9,960 nt of DNA, from positions 1 through 9,960 of the forward strand of contig JAISZF010000093.1 in the NCBI GenBank assembly GCA_031269415.1, read 5' to 3'. A model generated the notes under the pieces. The model saw nothing but the letters and a program-made list of their open reading frames with translations, did not search any database and was not told the DNA's origin. The stretch is from Clostridiales bacterium (GTDB lineage: Bacteria > Bacillota > Clostridia > Lachnospirales > WQUN01). Position 1 is the first letter of the stretch, and every line of letters begins with the position of its first letter. Shown piece by piece: positions 1 through 7,349 of the stretch. The translations under genes and the position numbers were made by a program.

Positions 1-570
1 CACAATCCCAAACAAAATGCGCCACGGGCCCGCGCCGTCCACTACGGCGGCTTCTTCCAAATCCTTCGGCAAGTTTCTGAAAAAGTTCATCATCAGGATT
101 AGGTTGAAAACCGGCAAACTGCCAGCCAGCACCAATCCCCAAATCGAATCGATCAAGCCGTAGTTTTTAACGGTGATGTACCATGGAATCGTCCCGCCGT
201 TAAAGACCATGCAAAATATAACCAACCACATTAATTTATTGCGGACTCTATATTCCGCGTTCGTTTTCGCGAGCGGATACGCCATCATAATGATTAGCAG
301 CAGCGTAATAACCGTGCCGAGAACCGTTCGCTGTATTGAAATCCAAAAGGAATTAAAGAACTTCATATCGCCCATAATCTCTTGATATGAGGCCAGAGAA
401 AAACCGATCGGATAAATAGTGACCAGACCAGCGTTCGCGGCCGCTTTATCTGAGATAGAAAGACAGAGCGCGTACCACAATGGATACAGGCAGCTAAAGG
501 CAAGTATGCCCATCAAGATCACGTTGAATACGTCAAATACGCGCGCTCCCAGTGTTTTTGTCTGAATCAT
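1..570 (-). CDS. Carbohydrate ABC transporter permease, LplC-like (partial, C-terminus outside window)
   Basis: This is the second inner-membrane permease of a sugar importer (binding-protein-dependent transport family MalG/LplC). The reading frame stays open for 190 codons to the window edge; about 100 C-terminal residues should lie beyond it. An N-terminal membrane segment (about residues 15-38) is followed by a long loop, then hydrophobic segments near residues 83-100, 113-130 and 143-163. The start of the cytoplasmic EAA loop that docks the ATPase is visible as 'LEEAAVVDGAGPWRI' (residues 171-185). The phrase 'FNGGTIPWYITVKNYGL' is typical of LplC-like proteins. The ATG at 570 has a purine-rich GGGGAGGG ribosome site about 8 nt upstream and lies 18 nt after the stop of the partner permease, so the two are cotranscribed. 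The substrate cannot be read from the sequence; an oligosaccharide or modified sugar is inferred. Confidence 0.93.
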   Translation of the reverse strand, partial: MIQTKTLGARVFDVFNVILMGILAFSCLYPLWYALCLSISDKAAANAGLVTIYPIGFSLASYQEIMGDMKFFNSFWISIQRTVLGTVITLLLIIMMAYPLAKTNAEYRVRNKLMWLVIFCMVFNGGTIPWYITVKNYGLIDSIWGLVLAGSLPVFNLILMMNFFRNLPKDLEEAAVVDGAGPWRILFGIV

Positions 571-588
571 CGCTTCACCGCCCTCCCC

Positions 589-1488
589 CTAAAAGATCCG
601 ATAATCGGCGACTTTATAGGCCGTCACATATGAAAAAACAATCAAAACGAAACTGACCACGGATTTTAACAATCCCGCGGTTGTGGCAAGAGAAAATTGC
701 AGATCCAGCAAACCCATGCGGTATACCCATGTGTCTAAAATGTCGCCTGTGGAATAAACCATAGGATTATACATATTAAATACTTGATCGAATCCGGCGT
801 TTAATATATTCCCCAGTCCCAGTACGCCGACCAGAATAACCGTTCCCATAATACCCGGCAGTGTAATGTGCCAAACCGATCGCATCCGATTCGCGCCGTC
901 AATAGCGGCGGCTTCATACAAATTCGGGTTGATCCCCGTAAGCGCCGCCAGGAAAATAACGGCGTTATACCCGAATTCTTTCCAAACGTCCGTTCCGACG
1001 ATCAATTGCCGGAAAATAGACGCGTCATTCATAAAAACAACCGGCTCTTTGCCAAAAAGCCCGCCAATATTATTTATCACGCCTGTATATCCGAAAATAT
1101 TCAGAATGATGCTCGCCAGGATAACCCACGATAAAAAGTGAGGTAAATAGACAATCGTTTGGATCAATTTTTTATAGCGCGCGAGCCTTACCTCGTTTAA
1201 CAGAAGCGCGAAAATCAATGGAAATATCAAATGCAGTATCATCTTCACGAAGGCGATGACAAGGGTGTTGATCATAACCTGCCTGGAATCGCCCATTGAG
1301 AACAAATATTTGAAATTTTCTAAGCCAACCCATTCGGATTTCCAATATCCAAGCCCCGGAGTAAAATCTTGAAATGCCATAACAATGCCAACCATCGGAA
1401 CCAAACTAAATAAAATCAGCCAAATCAGTCCCGGCGCTATCATCAGAGTGTAATGAAATTCCGCCGTGAGCCTTCGATTCTTCCTCAC
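589..1488 (-). CDS. Carbohydrate ABC transporter permease, LplB-like
   Basis: First permease of the sugar importer (MalF/LplB branch, inner membrane), 299 residues, a normal length for the family. Six hydrophobic segments can be seen, the first at about residues 15-38 ('LMIAPGLIWLILFSLVP'). The ATPase-docking EAA loop is intact as 'YEAAAIDGANRMRSVWHITLPG' in residues 191-212. The C-terminal end 'YKVADYRIF' is the usual end of LplB-type permeases. The start codon is GTG (1486-1488), supported by an AGAAGGTG ribosome site 5 nt upstream and by the basic N-terminus MRKNRR. The gene lies between the binding-protein gene and the LplC-like gene, with an intercistronic hairpin upstream that may lower its expression relative to the binding protein. 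It should form a heterodimer with the LplC-like protein. No ATPase is encoded here. Confidence 0.95.
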   Translation of the reverse strand: MRKNRRLTAEFHYTLMIAPGLIWLILFSLVPMVGIVMAFQDFTPGLGYWKSEWVGLENFKYLFSMGDSRQVMINTLVIAFVKMILHLIFPLIFALLLNEVRLARYKKLIQTIVYLPHFLSWVILASIILNIFGYTGVINNIGGLFGKEPVVFMNDASIFRQLIVGTDVWKEFGYNAVIFLAALTGINPNLYEAAAIDGANRMRSVWHITLPGIMGTVILVGVLGLGNILNAGFDQVFNMYNPMVYSTGDILDTWVYRMGLLDLQFSLATTAGLLKSVVSFVLIVFSYVTAYKVADYRIF

Positions 1489-1519
1489 TTAAACACCTTC
1501 TTTCTATATAAATGGGTAT

Positions 1520-1546
1520 GGGGAAACTTTTTAAAAAAGTTTCCCC
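1520..1546 (-). promoter_or_regulatory. Perfect intercistronic hairpin between binding-protein and permease genes
   Basis: Two 13-nt arms (GGGGAAACTTTTT and its exact complement) flank a single central base, 10 nt after the stop of the binding-protein gene and about 31 nt before the LplB-like start. On the transcribed (minus) strand the second arm is followed by ATACCCATTT, not by a run of T, so a full intrinsic terminator is unlikely. Such stems behind a binding-protein gene commonly protect the upstream mRNA from 3' exonucleases or cause partial termination, so that binding protein exceeds permease. That role is inferred from position. It could also be a copy of a dispersed palindromic repeat. 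Confidence 0.7.
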
Positions 1547-1556
1547 ACAGTCAAAA

Positions 1557-3308
1557 TCATTCCTGAAGCCCGGCGAGTTCGTCGAGTATTTCCTGACCGC
1601 CTTGAGCAAGCCAATCGGTTTTGAATTGATCAAAGGCACTTACATCAGCTTGCCCGGTAATAATTTTCAACATGGTTTCATCTTCCATCTTCTTAAGATT
1701 AGACCATTTCTTTTCCATGGTGTCTGTCAAACTGTAGGTAACGCTATAGACGGCCTTGTCGATTTTGGTTTGGGTAAACGGACGATCCCCGACGAAGATG
1801 GCGTACATCCGATTGAATTTGCCGCGGTCTTCCTGGTTGAAATCGCCGATATTTAAGTCACGGCCTTCTTCAAAACCCGGTATGACAGACTTAACTACCA
1901 ACGCGTCCTGGTAGAGGTTTTTGTAAATCAGCATCGGATCGCTGTAATCTTCCGGATCAGCCTCGCCTTTAAGCACTTTTGTGAGTTCAACGGCTTCATA
2001 CTCGCACTCGTCAGCCGGAGCGGCGACAACCCGCAAAGGATACCAGCCAATCGCCACGGAGGTGTCAAAAATTCCTTCGTCGCGTACAAGCGCGTTGTAC
2101 ATGATGATGAGGGCCGCCGCGGTATCCTCGGAGGCTTTGGCGCTGATTAAGCATGATTCCGTACCAACGGCTTTCATATGCGTGTTCCATTGGCCTTCGC
2201 TGTCAAAAATGGGGTAAGCCTGATAGTTCGCGGTCGGGTCGTTGACAAAGGAGTCGTTGTTGCCGTAGCCAAGCGACCACCACGGGCCGAAGTACAAACC
2301 AACCTGATTGGCGTTAACCAATTCACCTGAGGAATCACGCGTACCCATCTCAGGATCAATGATGCCTTCTTTGTACCAGCTTGCCAAACGCTCCAGCGCG
2401 GATCGTGTGTTGTCGCTGAGCGTACCGTACGAGATTGTGCCGTCGCCGTTATCCAGCCAGTAACCCGGATACGCGTCATACGCGCCGAAAACTGGGTCAA
2501 AACCGTGCTGATTATTAGAGGATTCAAGGAAAGTGCAGTACAACCGACCGTTTTTGTCCGGCCCGGTCAGGGGAACCGTGGCGTCGCCGGCGGGTTTTTC
2601 CTGTTTGAATACTCGCGCGGCGGCTTCTACGTCGTCCAGAGTTTTCGGGATGCCCAAGTTGTATTTATCCAACCAATCTTTGCGCGCGAATAATATATGT
2701 ACGCCGTCCGTGTCTACCGTGATGTTCGGCAAAGCAATCATTCTGCCATTATAGCTGACACTTTCCATGGCTCGCCCGTCCGTCGAATCCATAATGCCCT
2801 TTACCTGCTCGGACGCGTATTGCTGAAATAGATCCGTGATGTCATACAGCATGTTAGACTTTGCGGCTTTTTTCATGTAACTTTCATTTTTGGATACCAA
2901 ACCGTCCGGCAAAGAATCCGACGCGATCGCCAAGGATACTTTTTGATTGTAGTCGTTGCCGTCCGCCGCCGTCCAGTCGACTATAACATTGATGTTGTAA
3001 TTGTCACGCAGATAACGGGTGTATTGGTTATCTTGCGCGGTATCTCCCGACGGGAGCGTGCTGTCTGTCGGAGAAACCGACATGCCGATATGGACGTCCA
3101 AAGGAGCGTCAAATTTGCGAAACGCCAAATCCCCGGCGGGTTGTGCCTCAACCGCCGATTCGGCTTCTGTCGTATCCGTTTTGGCGCTCTCACTGCTGGA
3201 CGAAACCGGCGCATCCGTAGCGACGCCTTGACTTCCGCTGGAACCGCATCCGGCAACGGATGTCAATAGAAGAGAAACAACAGCCGCCATTCCTAAGAAT
3301 TTTTTCAT
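1557..3308 (-). CDS. Extracellular solute-binding lipoprotein, LplA-like
   Basis: Substrate-binding protein of the sugar importer, anchored outside the membrane; 583 residues, as expected for the large LplA-type binding proteins. The N-terminus is a lipoprotein signal: basic MKK, a hydrophobic stretch, and lipobox VAGC with the lipidated Cys at residue 21. A Ser/Thr/Glu-rich linker (about 22-60) follows, then the mature domain. The stretch 'DYNQKVSLAIASDSLPDG' (about 119-136) is typical of this family. The frame stays open upstream to an ATG at 3368, but the ATG at 3308 is chosen: it starts the signal peptide and has a GGGAGGG ribosome site 5 nt before it. The gene is first in the transporter transcript, downstream of the kinase/regulator pair and separated from it by a terminator, and is probably activated by that pair. 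The ligand is unknown. Confidence 0.95.
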   Translation of the reverse strand: MKKFLGMAAVVSLLLTSVAGCGSSGSQGVATDAPVSSSSESAKTDTTEAESAVEAQPAGDLAFRKFDAPLDVHIGMSVSPTDSTLPSGDTAQDNQYTRYLRDNYNINVIVDWTAADGNDYNQKVSLAIASDSLPDGLVSKNESYMKKAAKSNMLYDITDLFQQYASEQVKGIMDSTDGRAMESVSYNGRMIALPNITVDTDGVHILFARKDWLDKYNLGIPKTLDDVEAAARVFKQEKPAGDATVPLTGPDKNGRLYCTFLESSNNQHGFDPVFGAYDAYPGYWLDNGDGTISYGTLSDNTRSALERLASWYKEGIIDPEMGTRDSSGELVNANQVGLYFGPWWSLGYGNNDSFVNDPTANYQAYPIFDSEGQWNTHMKAVGTESCLISAKASEDTAAALIIMYNALVRDEGIFDTSVAIGWYPLRVVAAPADECEYEAVELTKVLKGEADPEDYSDPMLIYKNLYQDALVVKSVIPGFEEGRDLNIGDFNQEDRGKFNRMYAIFVGDRPFTQTKIDKAVYSVTYSLTDTMEKKWSNLKKMEDETMLKIITGQADVSAFDQFKTDWLAQGGQEILDELAGLQE

Positions 3309-3365
3309 AAATGCCCTCCCTAATCTTAATTTGCCCGCGTAATATTGTGAATTTGAATAATGGAA

Positions 3366-3402
3366 CATTCATAATATAGCATGAGGTTAGTAAAAAAGAA
3401 AT
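3366..3402 (-). promoter_or_regulatory. Candidate promoter of the transporter operon
   Basis: Reading the minus strand after the regulator's terminator, TATATT (3373-3378) is a reasonable -10 hexamer about 65 nt before the binding-protein start. Nothing resembling TTGACA lies 16-18 bp upstream; that area is the T-rich tail of the terminator. A poor -35 is what one expects at a promoter that needs an activator, here presumably the adjacent AraC-type response regulator. The assignment is positional and weak. Confidence 0.35.
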
Positions 3403-3440
3403 AGACGATCGTCTGCTCTATTTTAGACGATCATCTATTT
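3392..3440 (-). terminator. Intrinsic terminator of the kinase/regulator operon
   Basis: It begins 3 nt after the regulator's stop. On the minus strand a 16-nt arm AAATAGATGATCGTCT pairs with AGACGATCGTCTATTT around a 10-nt loop, with a single G-U wobble, and is followed by CTTTTTT. This is a strong rho-independent terminator between the regulatory genes and the transporter genes. Confidence 0.82.
3403..3436 (-). repeat. Two 12-bp near-palindromic repeats, candidate regulator binding sites
   Basis: AGACGATCGTCT (3403-3414, a perfect palindrome) and AGACGATCATCT (3425-3436) differ by one base and start 22 bp apart, two helical turns. They form the arms of the terminator stem, which explains their similarity. 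They also lie directly upstream of the place where the -35 of the transporter promoter should be. AraC-family activators typically bind two direct repeats spaced about 21-22 bp next to the -35. An operator role is therefore possible but unproven. Confidence 0.35.
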
Positions 3441-3443
3441 ATA

Positions 3444-4454
3444 TTAACGCTTCTTAGCGTAATCGATCGGTGTAACCCCAGTATGTTGAACAAAAATCCT
3501 GGAAAAATAACTTGCGTCTTCGTATCCAACTGCTGACGCCACGAGGTGCGGCGACATGCCTTTCCACAAAAGCGATTTTGCGCATTCGACGCGTTCATAG
3601 CGCAGGAGGGCGTTAAAGGTTTTTCCCGTTACAGACTTTAGGTTGGCGGCGAAATAGCTGCGGCTCATGTTGATATAATTCGCCACATCCCGCAAAGAGA
3701 GCGCTTCGCGCAAATGCTCCCACATGTAGAGGACAGCGCGCAATATATACATCTCGTTGGTAAATGAATTGAGGGACGCGCGTTCCATTTCCGCTTCATG
3801 GTTAAGGTAGGATCGCAGATCACCCAGCCACGCGCAGCCTTGTTGAATATTCGCTAAAATTGGGACAAGCGGGATATCGTTATTGAAACGCTTTTCACCT
3901 GTCTCACGCAAGCGTACTAAAAAATGCTCCACGCGACGCGTGGAAAGACTGAACAGCAGCAACGCGTCCAACAGTTTCCTCAGCCCGTCAGAGAGATAGA
4001 GCCATTGAAATGTAAGCGCCGAACGGATATATTCTTCCCATTCATTCGCGGAATCGGAAGAGATCGTAAGCGCGTCACGCGTTATTATACCGGCGACCCG
4101 TTTGAATACGGCAGTGCAGTCGTCTTGTTCCAGACGCATTTTAGAGATATAGTCAATGGCTCCAAATCTAAGCGCCGCCTGCACATTTTCAAATTCCTCG
4201 TGAAAAGATAAAACAACGTATTGCAATTGAGGATATAGGCGCTTACTTTCCTTCATAAACGCCAGCCCATCCATTACCGGCATGGACAAATCCACGACCG
4301 CCAGATCCACCGCGTCTTCCGCTAAAAACTCTAAGGCTTTCGCGCCGTTCGCGGCGAAACCCGCGACAGCCATCCCGCAGCTTGCCCAGTCTACTATGGA
4401 TTGCAGGCCTTCTCTGGCTAATTTGTCATCGTCAATCAGTAATACGCGTATCAC
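3444..4454 (-). CDS. AraC-type response regulator, YesN-like
   Basis: Cytoplasmic DNA-binding partner of the adjacent kinase, 336 residues. The N-terminal receiver domain (about 1-120) has the acidic pair D9/D10, the phosphate-accepting Asp at residue 55 in 'AVVDLSMPVMDG', a switch Ser at 83 and the conserved Lys at 105. The C-terminal 90 residues are an AraC double helix-turn-helix: 'LSLRDVANYINMSRSYFAA' and 'ASAVGYEDASYFSRIF', ending in the family's 'TGVTPIDYAKKR'. The middle region (about 130-240) is short; many YesN proteins exceed 500 residues, so this is a compact version. The start is GTG (4452-4454) with a CAGGTGA ribosome site 5 nt upstream, 14 nt after the kinase stop, so the two are translated from one mRNA. 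It probably activates the binding-protein/permease operon immediately downstream. Confidence 0.95.
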   Translation of the reverse strand: MIRVLLIDDDKLAREGLQSIVDWASCGMAVAGFAANGAKALEFLAEDAVDLAVVDLSMPVMDGLAFMKESKRLYPQLQYVVLSFHEEFENVQAALRFGAIDYISKMRLEQDDCTAVFKRVAGIITRDALTISSDSANEWEEYIRSALTFQWLYLSDGLRKLLDALLLFSLSTRRVEHFLVRLRETGEKRFNNDIPLVPILANIQQGCAWLGDLRSYLNHEAEMERASLNSFTNEMYILRAVLYMWEHLREALSLRDVANYINMSRSYFAANLKSVTGKTFNALLRYERVECAKSLLWKGMSPHLVASAVGYEDASYFSRIFVQHTGVTPIDYAKKR

Positions 4455-4468
4455 GCAATCACCTGATT

Positions 4469-6007
4469 CTATAATTTGGGAAGGTTCAGGGTAACGGAGG
4501 TTCCCTTTCCGACGGAGCTTTCAATTTTAAGCTTAGCTTTTCCGTTATAATAGCTGTCAAGGGTGAAATATACATACCGCAATCCGATACCGGGCTTAAC
4601 CTCGCCCTCAAAACCGGGGCCGTCATCTTTGATCACAATTTGCGCCGTTCCATCCTTCAGTTCCCGAACGGTTACCCAGAGATTGCCGCCGTCATTTACA
4701 TTATGGCAAATGGCGTTTTCCGCGATGGGCTGTAAGATGAGGCGGGCGCAAGGGTGATCTAAATAGTCGCCCTGTGCCACATCTATCCACGCGCTGAAGT
4801 TATTGCGTTCTTTTTGCAATTCTATGTAGGCGCTCAATAATTGAATTTCTGTGTGTATTGTTGTTTTCTGTTCGGTCTTTCCCAAGGTATAGCCCAAAAG
4901 ATAATTTAGACGGGACAGGTAATGAGCTATATCCTTTCTGTCATGCGACAAAGACATCCAATGCGCGGAATTGAGCGCGTTCAAAATAAAATGCGGATTG
5001 ATTTGAGCGTATAGTTTATCAAGTTCCAATTGCCGTTTTTCCCGCTCCTGCTTGTAGACCCTCGCGAGCAAGACTGTCACTTGTTTATACAGTTGCAATG
5101 ATAGTACGAGAATCAGTAAGACGGCAACAGCGGCAATCACAAACGTATCACGCAGCCAAATACCGAGTTCTTGATTCAGAGCGGTTTTGGGAACAAGCAC
5201 GACGTTCCGGAAGCCAAGCGAATAGTCCGACCTAGCCCACAAATAATCGTCTTGCTGCCCTATATCCGGAACTGCCGCGTCTTCCGACGCAAAGCTGAAC
5301 ACAGAATTAATCGGGTATGTATCAATTGTACTGTAGCGAACTATATTATCACGGTCAACCTGTATAAGCGAATATGGTATATTTTGCGTTTCCGAAAGCT
5401 GCTTTAGAATATCCGTAAGGTTCAGGCGCGCTTCTATATAAATGGTTCTCCGAATATCGTCAATAAACTCCACGTCTCGAGTCAGGGAAATAACCGGGTG
5501 CGTACTGATTCGACTGACGGCTGTGTGAACAGTTTGAAGCGAAACCGCTGAGGTGCTGGACAAGCGCGGCAAATGGGTTTCGTCAAAGTCGTCCTTTGGG
5601 TTCATTGTTTGAAACAGGTATTTGTATTTTCCGTTTGCGGTTGAAAAGTACATGATTAATTCCGTGCCGGGATTAGTAAACGACGTAAGCCCGATAGATT
5701 CCGCCGCCATACGGGACGCGCTGATACGATCGTATTGCGTATCAGCGTTTAAATAGTCGTTCACGTGCGTGCCAACGCTTCCTTGCGGAATCATTTGCTG
5801 CGATATGTGCAAGAGCGACATATATTCCTGTGTGATTTGTTCGCTTAACTGCCGAACCTCGGACAAAATCGAACTTTGCCTGCGTTCGCGTTCAATCCTA
5901 TCCATAGCCCGCCAGGAAACAAATGCCAGCATTGCCAAGCAAATCCCCACTACACTGAAAAAGGTAATTAACAAGCGGATACGCAAATGATTGGTTTGAA
6001 TGGACAT
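4469..6007 (-). CDS. Membrane sensor histidine kinase, YesM-like
   Basis: Sensor kinase of the two-component pair, 512 residues from the chosen start. A first membrane helix (about 10-31) and a second (about 289-308) enclose an extracellular sensing region of about 255 residues (Cache-like in size; fold not verified). A cytoplasmic linker leads to the His_kinase family motif 'QINPHFILNALNSAHW' with the phosphorylated His at 339. The ATPase domain shows its N box as 'QPIAENAICH' (Asn 431), 'DDGPGFE' (461-467), 'GIGLRYV' and 'GKGTSVTL'. The open frame extends upstream to about 6274, but the ATG at 6007 is chosen: GGGAAGGAT lies just before it and the promoter at 6029-6057 would fall inside a longer protein. 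It is expected to phosphorylate the YesN-like regulator encoded 14 nt downstream in response to an extracellular ligand, perhaps a sugar or the loaded binding protein. Confidence 0.94.
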   Translation of the reverse strand: MSIQTNHLRIRLLITFFSVVGICLAMLAFVSWRAMDRIERERRQSSILSEVRQLSEQITQEYMSLLHISQQMIPQGSVGTHVNDYLNADTQYDRISASRMAAESIGLTSFTNPGTELIMYFSTANGKYKYLFQTMNPKDDFDETHLPRLSSTSAVSLQTVHTAVSRISTHPVISLTRDVEFIDDIRRTIYIEARLNLTDILKQLSETQNIPYSLIQVDRDNIVRYSTIDTYPINSVFSFASEDAAVPDIGQQDDYLWARSDYSLGFRNVVLVPKTALNQELGIWLRDTFVIAAVAVLLILVLSLQLYKQVTVLLARVYKQEREKRQLELDKLYAQINPHFILNALNSAHWMSLSHDRKDIAHYLSRLNYLLGYTLGKTEQKTTIHTEIQLLSAYIELQKERNNFSAWIDVAQGDYLDHPCARLILQPIAENAICHNVNDGGNLWVTVRELKDGTAQIVIKDDGPGFEGEVKPGIGLRYVYFTLDSYYNGKAKLKIESSVGKGTSVTLNLPKL

Positions 6008-6028
6008 ATTAATCATCCTTCCCTCTAC

Positions 6029-6057
6029 AGTATAAATCCGGAAGAGAACAAAGGCAA
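6029..6057 (-). promoter_or_regulatory. Sigma-A-type promoter of the kinase/regulator operon
   Basis: On the minus strand TTGCCT (6052-6057) and TATACT (6029-6034) are separated by exactly 17 bp, matching consensus at 4/6 and 5/6 positions. The expected transcription start near 6022 leaves only about 15 nt of leader, just enough for the GGGAAGGAT ribosome site. The rest of the intergenic stretch to 6182 shows no other structure I can name; the plus-strand gene beyond it is divergent. Confidence 0.65.
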
Positions 6058-6182
6058 TCGTCAATCCACTGAAATCAACACTAATGGTTACGAGGGTGAG
6101 GAAAGTGGAGTGTTTCGCGGTGAGATTGTCAACCATCCGACTACGAGCGGCAGGAGAATCAGCGAACGCGAGGTGAGCGATA

Positions 6183-6605
6183 TTGTTTACATCGGGTACT
6201 GATCGGAAGCCACGCTCGCCGGTTAAGACCGCCGCCGCGCACCTTGCCGTTTCCATACTCTGCGTTGTGATCACGAATGTCTACGCGCTCTTTGGGCACG
6301 GCGTGAGAAGCGACAGCATGGATTTCATGTTCCTTTATCCACTTCTTGGCGGAAGCGCCGTTTTCCTGCTCGCCGCTCGGCTTCGTCCCGTTTTGCGCAA
6401 AAAAACGCGCGGTATTTCCCGCGCGGGGTATAACCTTTATAATTCGGGAATCGCCGCTCTGACCTCGGCGGCGCTGCTGACCGAGATCATGGAGATAGCG
6501 GGAAGCGATTCCCGAATGATTCAATATATAAGGATCGCCGGTATCGTTCTGATTATAACCGCTATTGCCCGCAGGATCGCGGCGTCTCTAAGGCAAAGGG
6601 ATTAA
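6183..6605 (+). CDS. Unrecognised small integral membrane protein (four predicted helices)
   Basis: 140 residues; I do not recognise the family. The start is TTG at 6183, chosen because AGGTGA (6171-6176) lies 6 nt before it; the next in-frame ATG would cut into the first helices. Hydrophobic segments appear at about residues 17-36, 47-66, 85-105 and 113-131, separated by short charged loops ('RLRPVLRKKTRGISR' at 67-80 and 'EIAGSDSRM' at 104-112), which fits a four-helix bundle with positively charged inner loops. No catalytic motif is evident. It runs divergently from the kinase operon and converges on the YhhN-family gene with only 6 nt between the stops. Helix-like composition over the whole length and the good ribosome site argue that it is real. 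No promoter was recognised upstream. Confidence 0.68.
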   Translation: MFTSGTDRKPRSPVKTAAAHLAVSILCVVITNVYALFGHGVRSDSMDFMFLYPLLGGSAVFLLAARLRPVLRKKTRGISRAGYNLYNSGIAALTSAALLTEIMEIAGSDSRMIQYIRIAGIVLIITAIARRIAASLRQRD

Positions 6606-6611
6606 AAATGG

Positions 6612-7265
6612 TTAGTTTATCGCCGCCGAGACAATCGCCGCTGTTATCAGAATGTGCGAGGCATAATATGTAGGCATCATTATATAGCGATGCAAGAACA
6701 GCCCCTTGTTTAAGAATTCTCGTACGGCGATCAGCGAATCCGAAAACACCAGAGAGGCGATTCCGATCGCGAACAGCCAAGCCGCCGGGCGCGTCAGCCC
6801 AAGCCCCGCCGCCGCGCCCATCGACAGGCAGGAAATCAGCAGATAACCCGCCGCCGCGGCGGCCAGCGGCTTGCTTTCTATAGCCGGCAGCAATAAACGG
6901 ATATAAAGAATTCCATAACCCGCGAGCAGAACCACGAACACCGCCCAATTCACGCTTCCGTTTATACAGCAGAATACTAAATACAGAACGTGCGCGGCTA
7001 AAAACAGAATAATTCCATAAACAAATCGCTGGTTGCTACTCTCCCGATGGCACAGCATGAAATCGCCTGCCATGGAAATAATCAGCGCGGCTGTCAATAT
7101 CCATGAACCGGGTACGTCGGCGCCGAAAGCCGCGATAATAATGATACAGGTTATGTCCACCCCGCAGCGTAATACCCATCTTCCGCCGCGAAGCGCTATC
7201 GCCGCGCAGAAAATCGGGGCAATCAGCGCTAAATAACTGATATACTCGTGATTAATCAATCTCAT
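6612..7265 (-). CDS. YhhN-family membrane protein (lysoplasmalogenase-like)
   Basis: Polytopic membrane protein of 217 residues, the usual YhhN-family length, with about seven to eight hydrophobic segments. Family landmarks are 'SMAGDF' (about 64-69), 'GIILFLAAHVLY' (84-95), 'LVFSDSLIAVREF' (172-184) and 'YYASHILI' (200-207), carrying the conserved Asp/Ser/His positions. Characterised members hydrolyse the vinyl-ether bond of lysoplasmalogens, which would suit an anaerobe with plasmalogen lipids, but many members are untested. The ATG at 7265 is chosen from family length; its nearest ribosome-like site (GAAG, 5 nt away) is weak, while GGAGGA lies 16 nt upstream, close to an in-frame GTG at 7280, so a five-codon longer protein is possible. 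It follows the nuclease-family gene on the same strand and may share its promoter. Its leader contains a scar of that gene. Confidence 0.88.
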   Translation of the reverse strand: MRLINHEYISYLALIAPIFCAAIALRGGRWVLRCGVDITCIIIIAAFGADVPGSWILTAALIISMAGDFMLCHRESSNQRFVYGIILFLAAHVLYLVFCCINGSVNWAVFVVLLAGYGILYIRLLLPAIESKPLAAAAAGYLLISCLSMGAAAGLGLTRPAAWLFAIGIASLVFSDSLIAVREFLNKGLFLHRYIMMPTYYASHILITAAIVSAAIN

Positions 7266-7279
7266 TTTAACTTCAATCA

Positions 7280-7322
7280 CTCCTCCAACACATCCGTGAT
7301 GGTTATATCCCGGATATCGATT
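7280..7322 (-). pseudogene. 43-bp scar of a second copy of the neighbouring nuclease gene
   Basis: Bases 7280-7295 are identical to 7665-7680, and bases 7296-7322 match 7954-7980 at 24 of 27 positions (first 17 identical). Both segments come from the intact nuclease gene just upstream, in the same orientation and order, with exactly 273 bp (7681-7953, 91 codons) missing at the join. Translated, the scar reads IDIRDITIT followed directly by DVLEE and a stop. It is best explained as the remains of a decayed tandem duplicate that now forms the leader of the YhhN-family gene. Confidence 0.75.
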
Positions 7323-7349
7323 CGCGGGGATTATTTCCAGTATCAAAAG

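Noticed and set aside
3309..3368. A 20-residue longer start for the binding protein (ATG at 3368)
   Set aside because: It would bury the lipoprotein signal, and the strong GGGAGGG site belongs to the ATG at 3308.
5987..6202. A 71-codon plus-strand open frame between the divergent genes
   Set aside because: It starts inside the kinase gene, has no ribosome site, overlaps the start of the next gene and shows no recognisable protein features.
6008..6274. An 89-codon N-terminal extension of the kinase frame up to 6274
   Set aside because: The GGGAAGGAT ribosome site and the first membrane helix fit the ATG at 6007, and a consensus-like promoter lies inside the extension.
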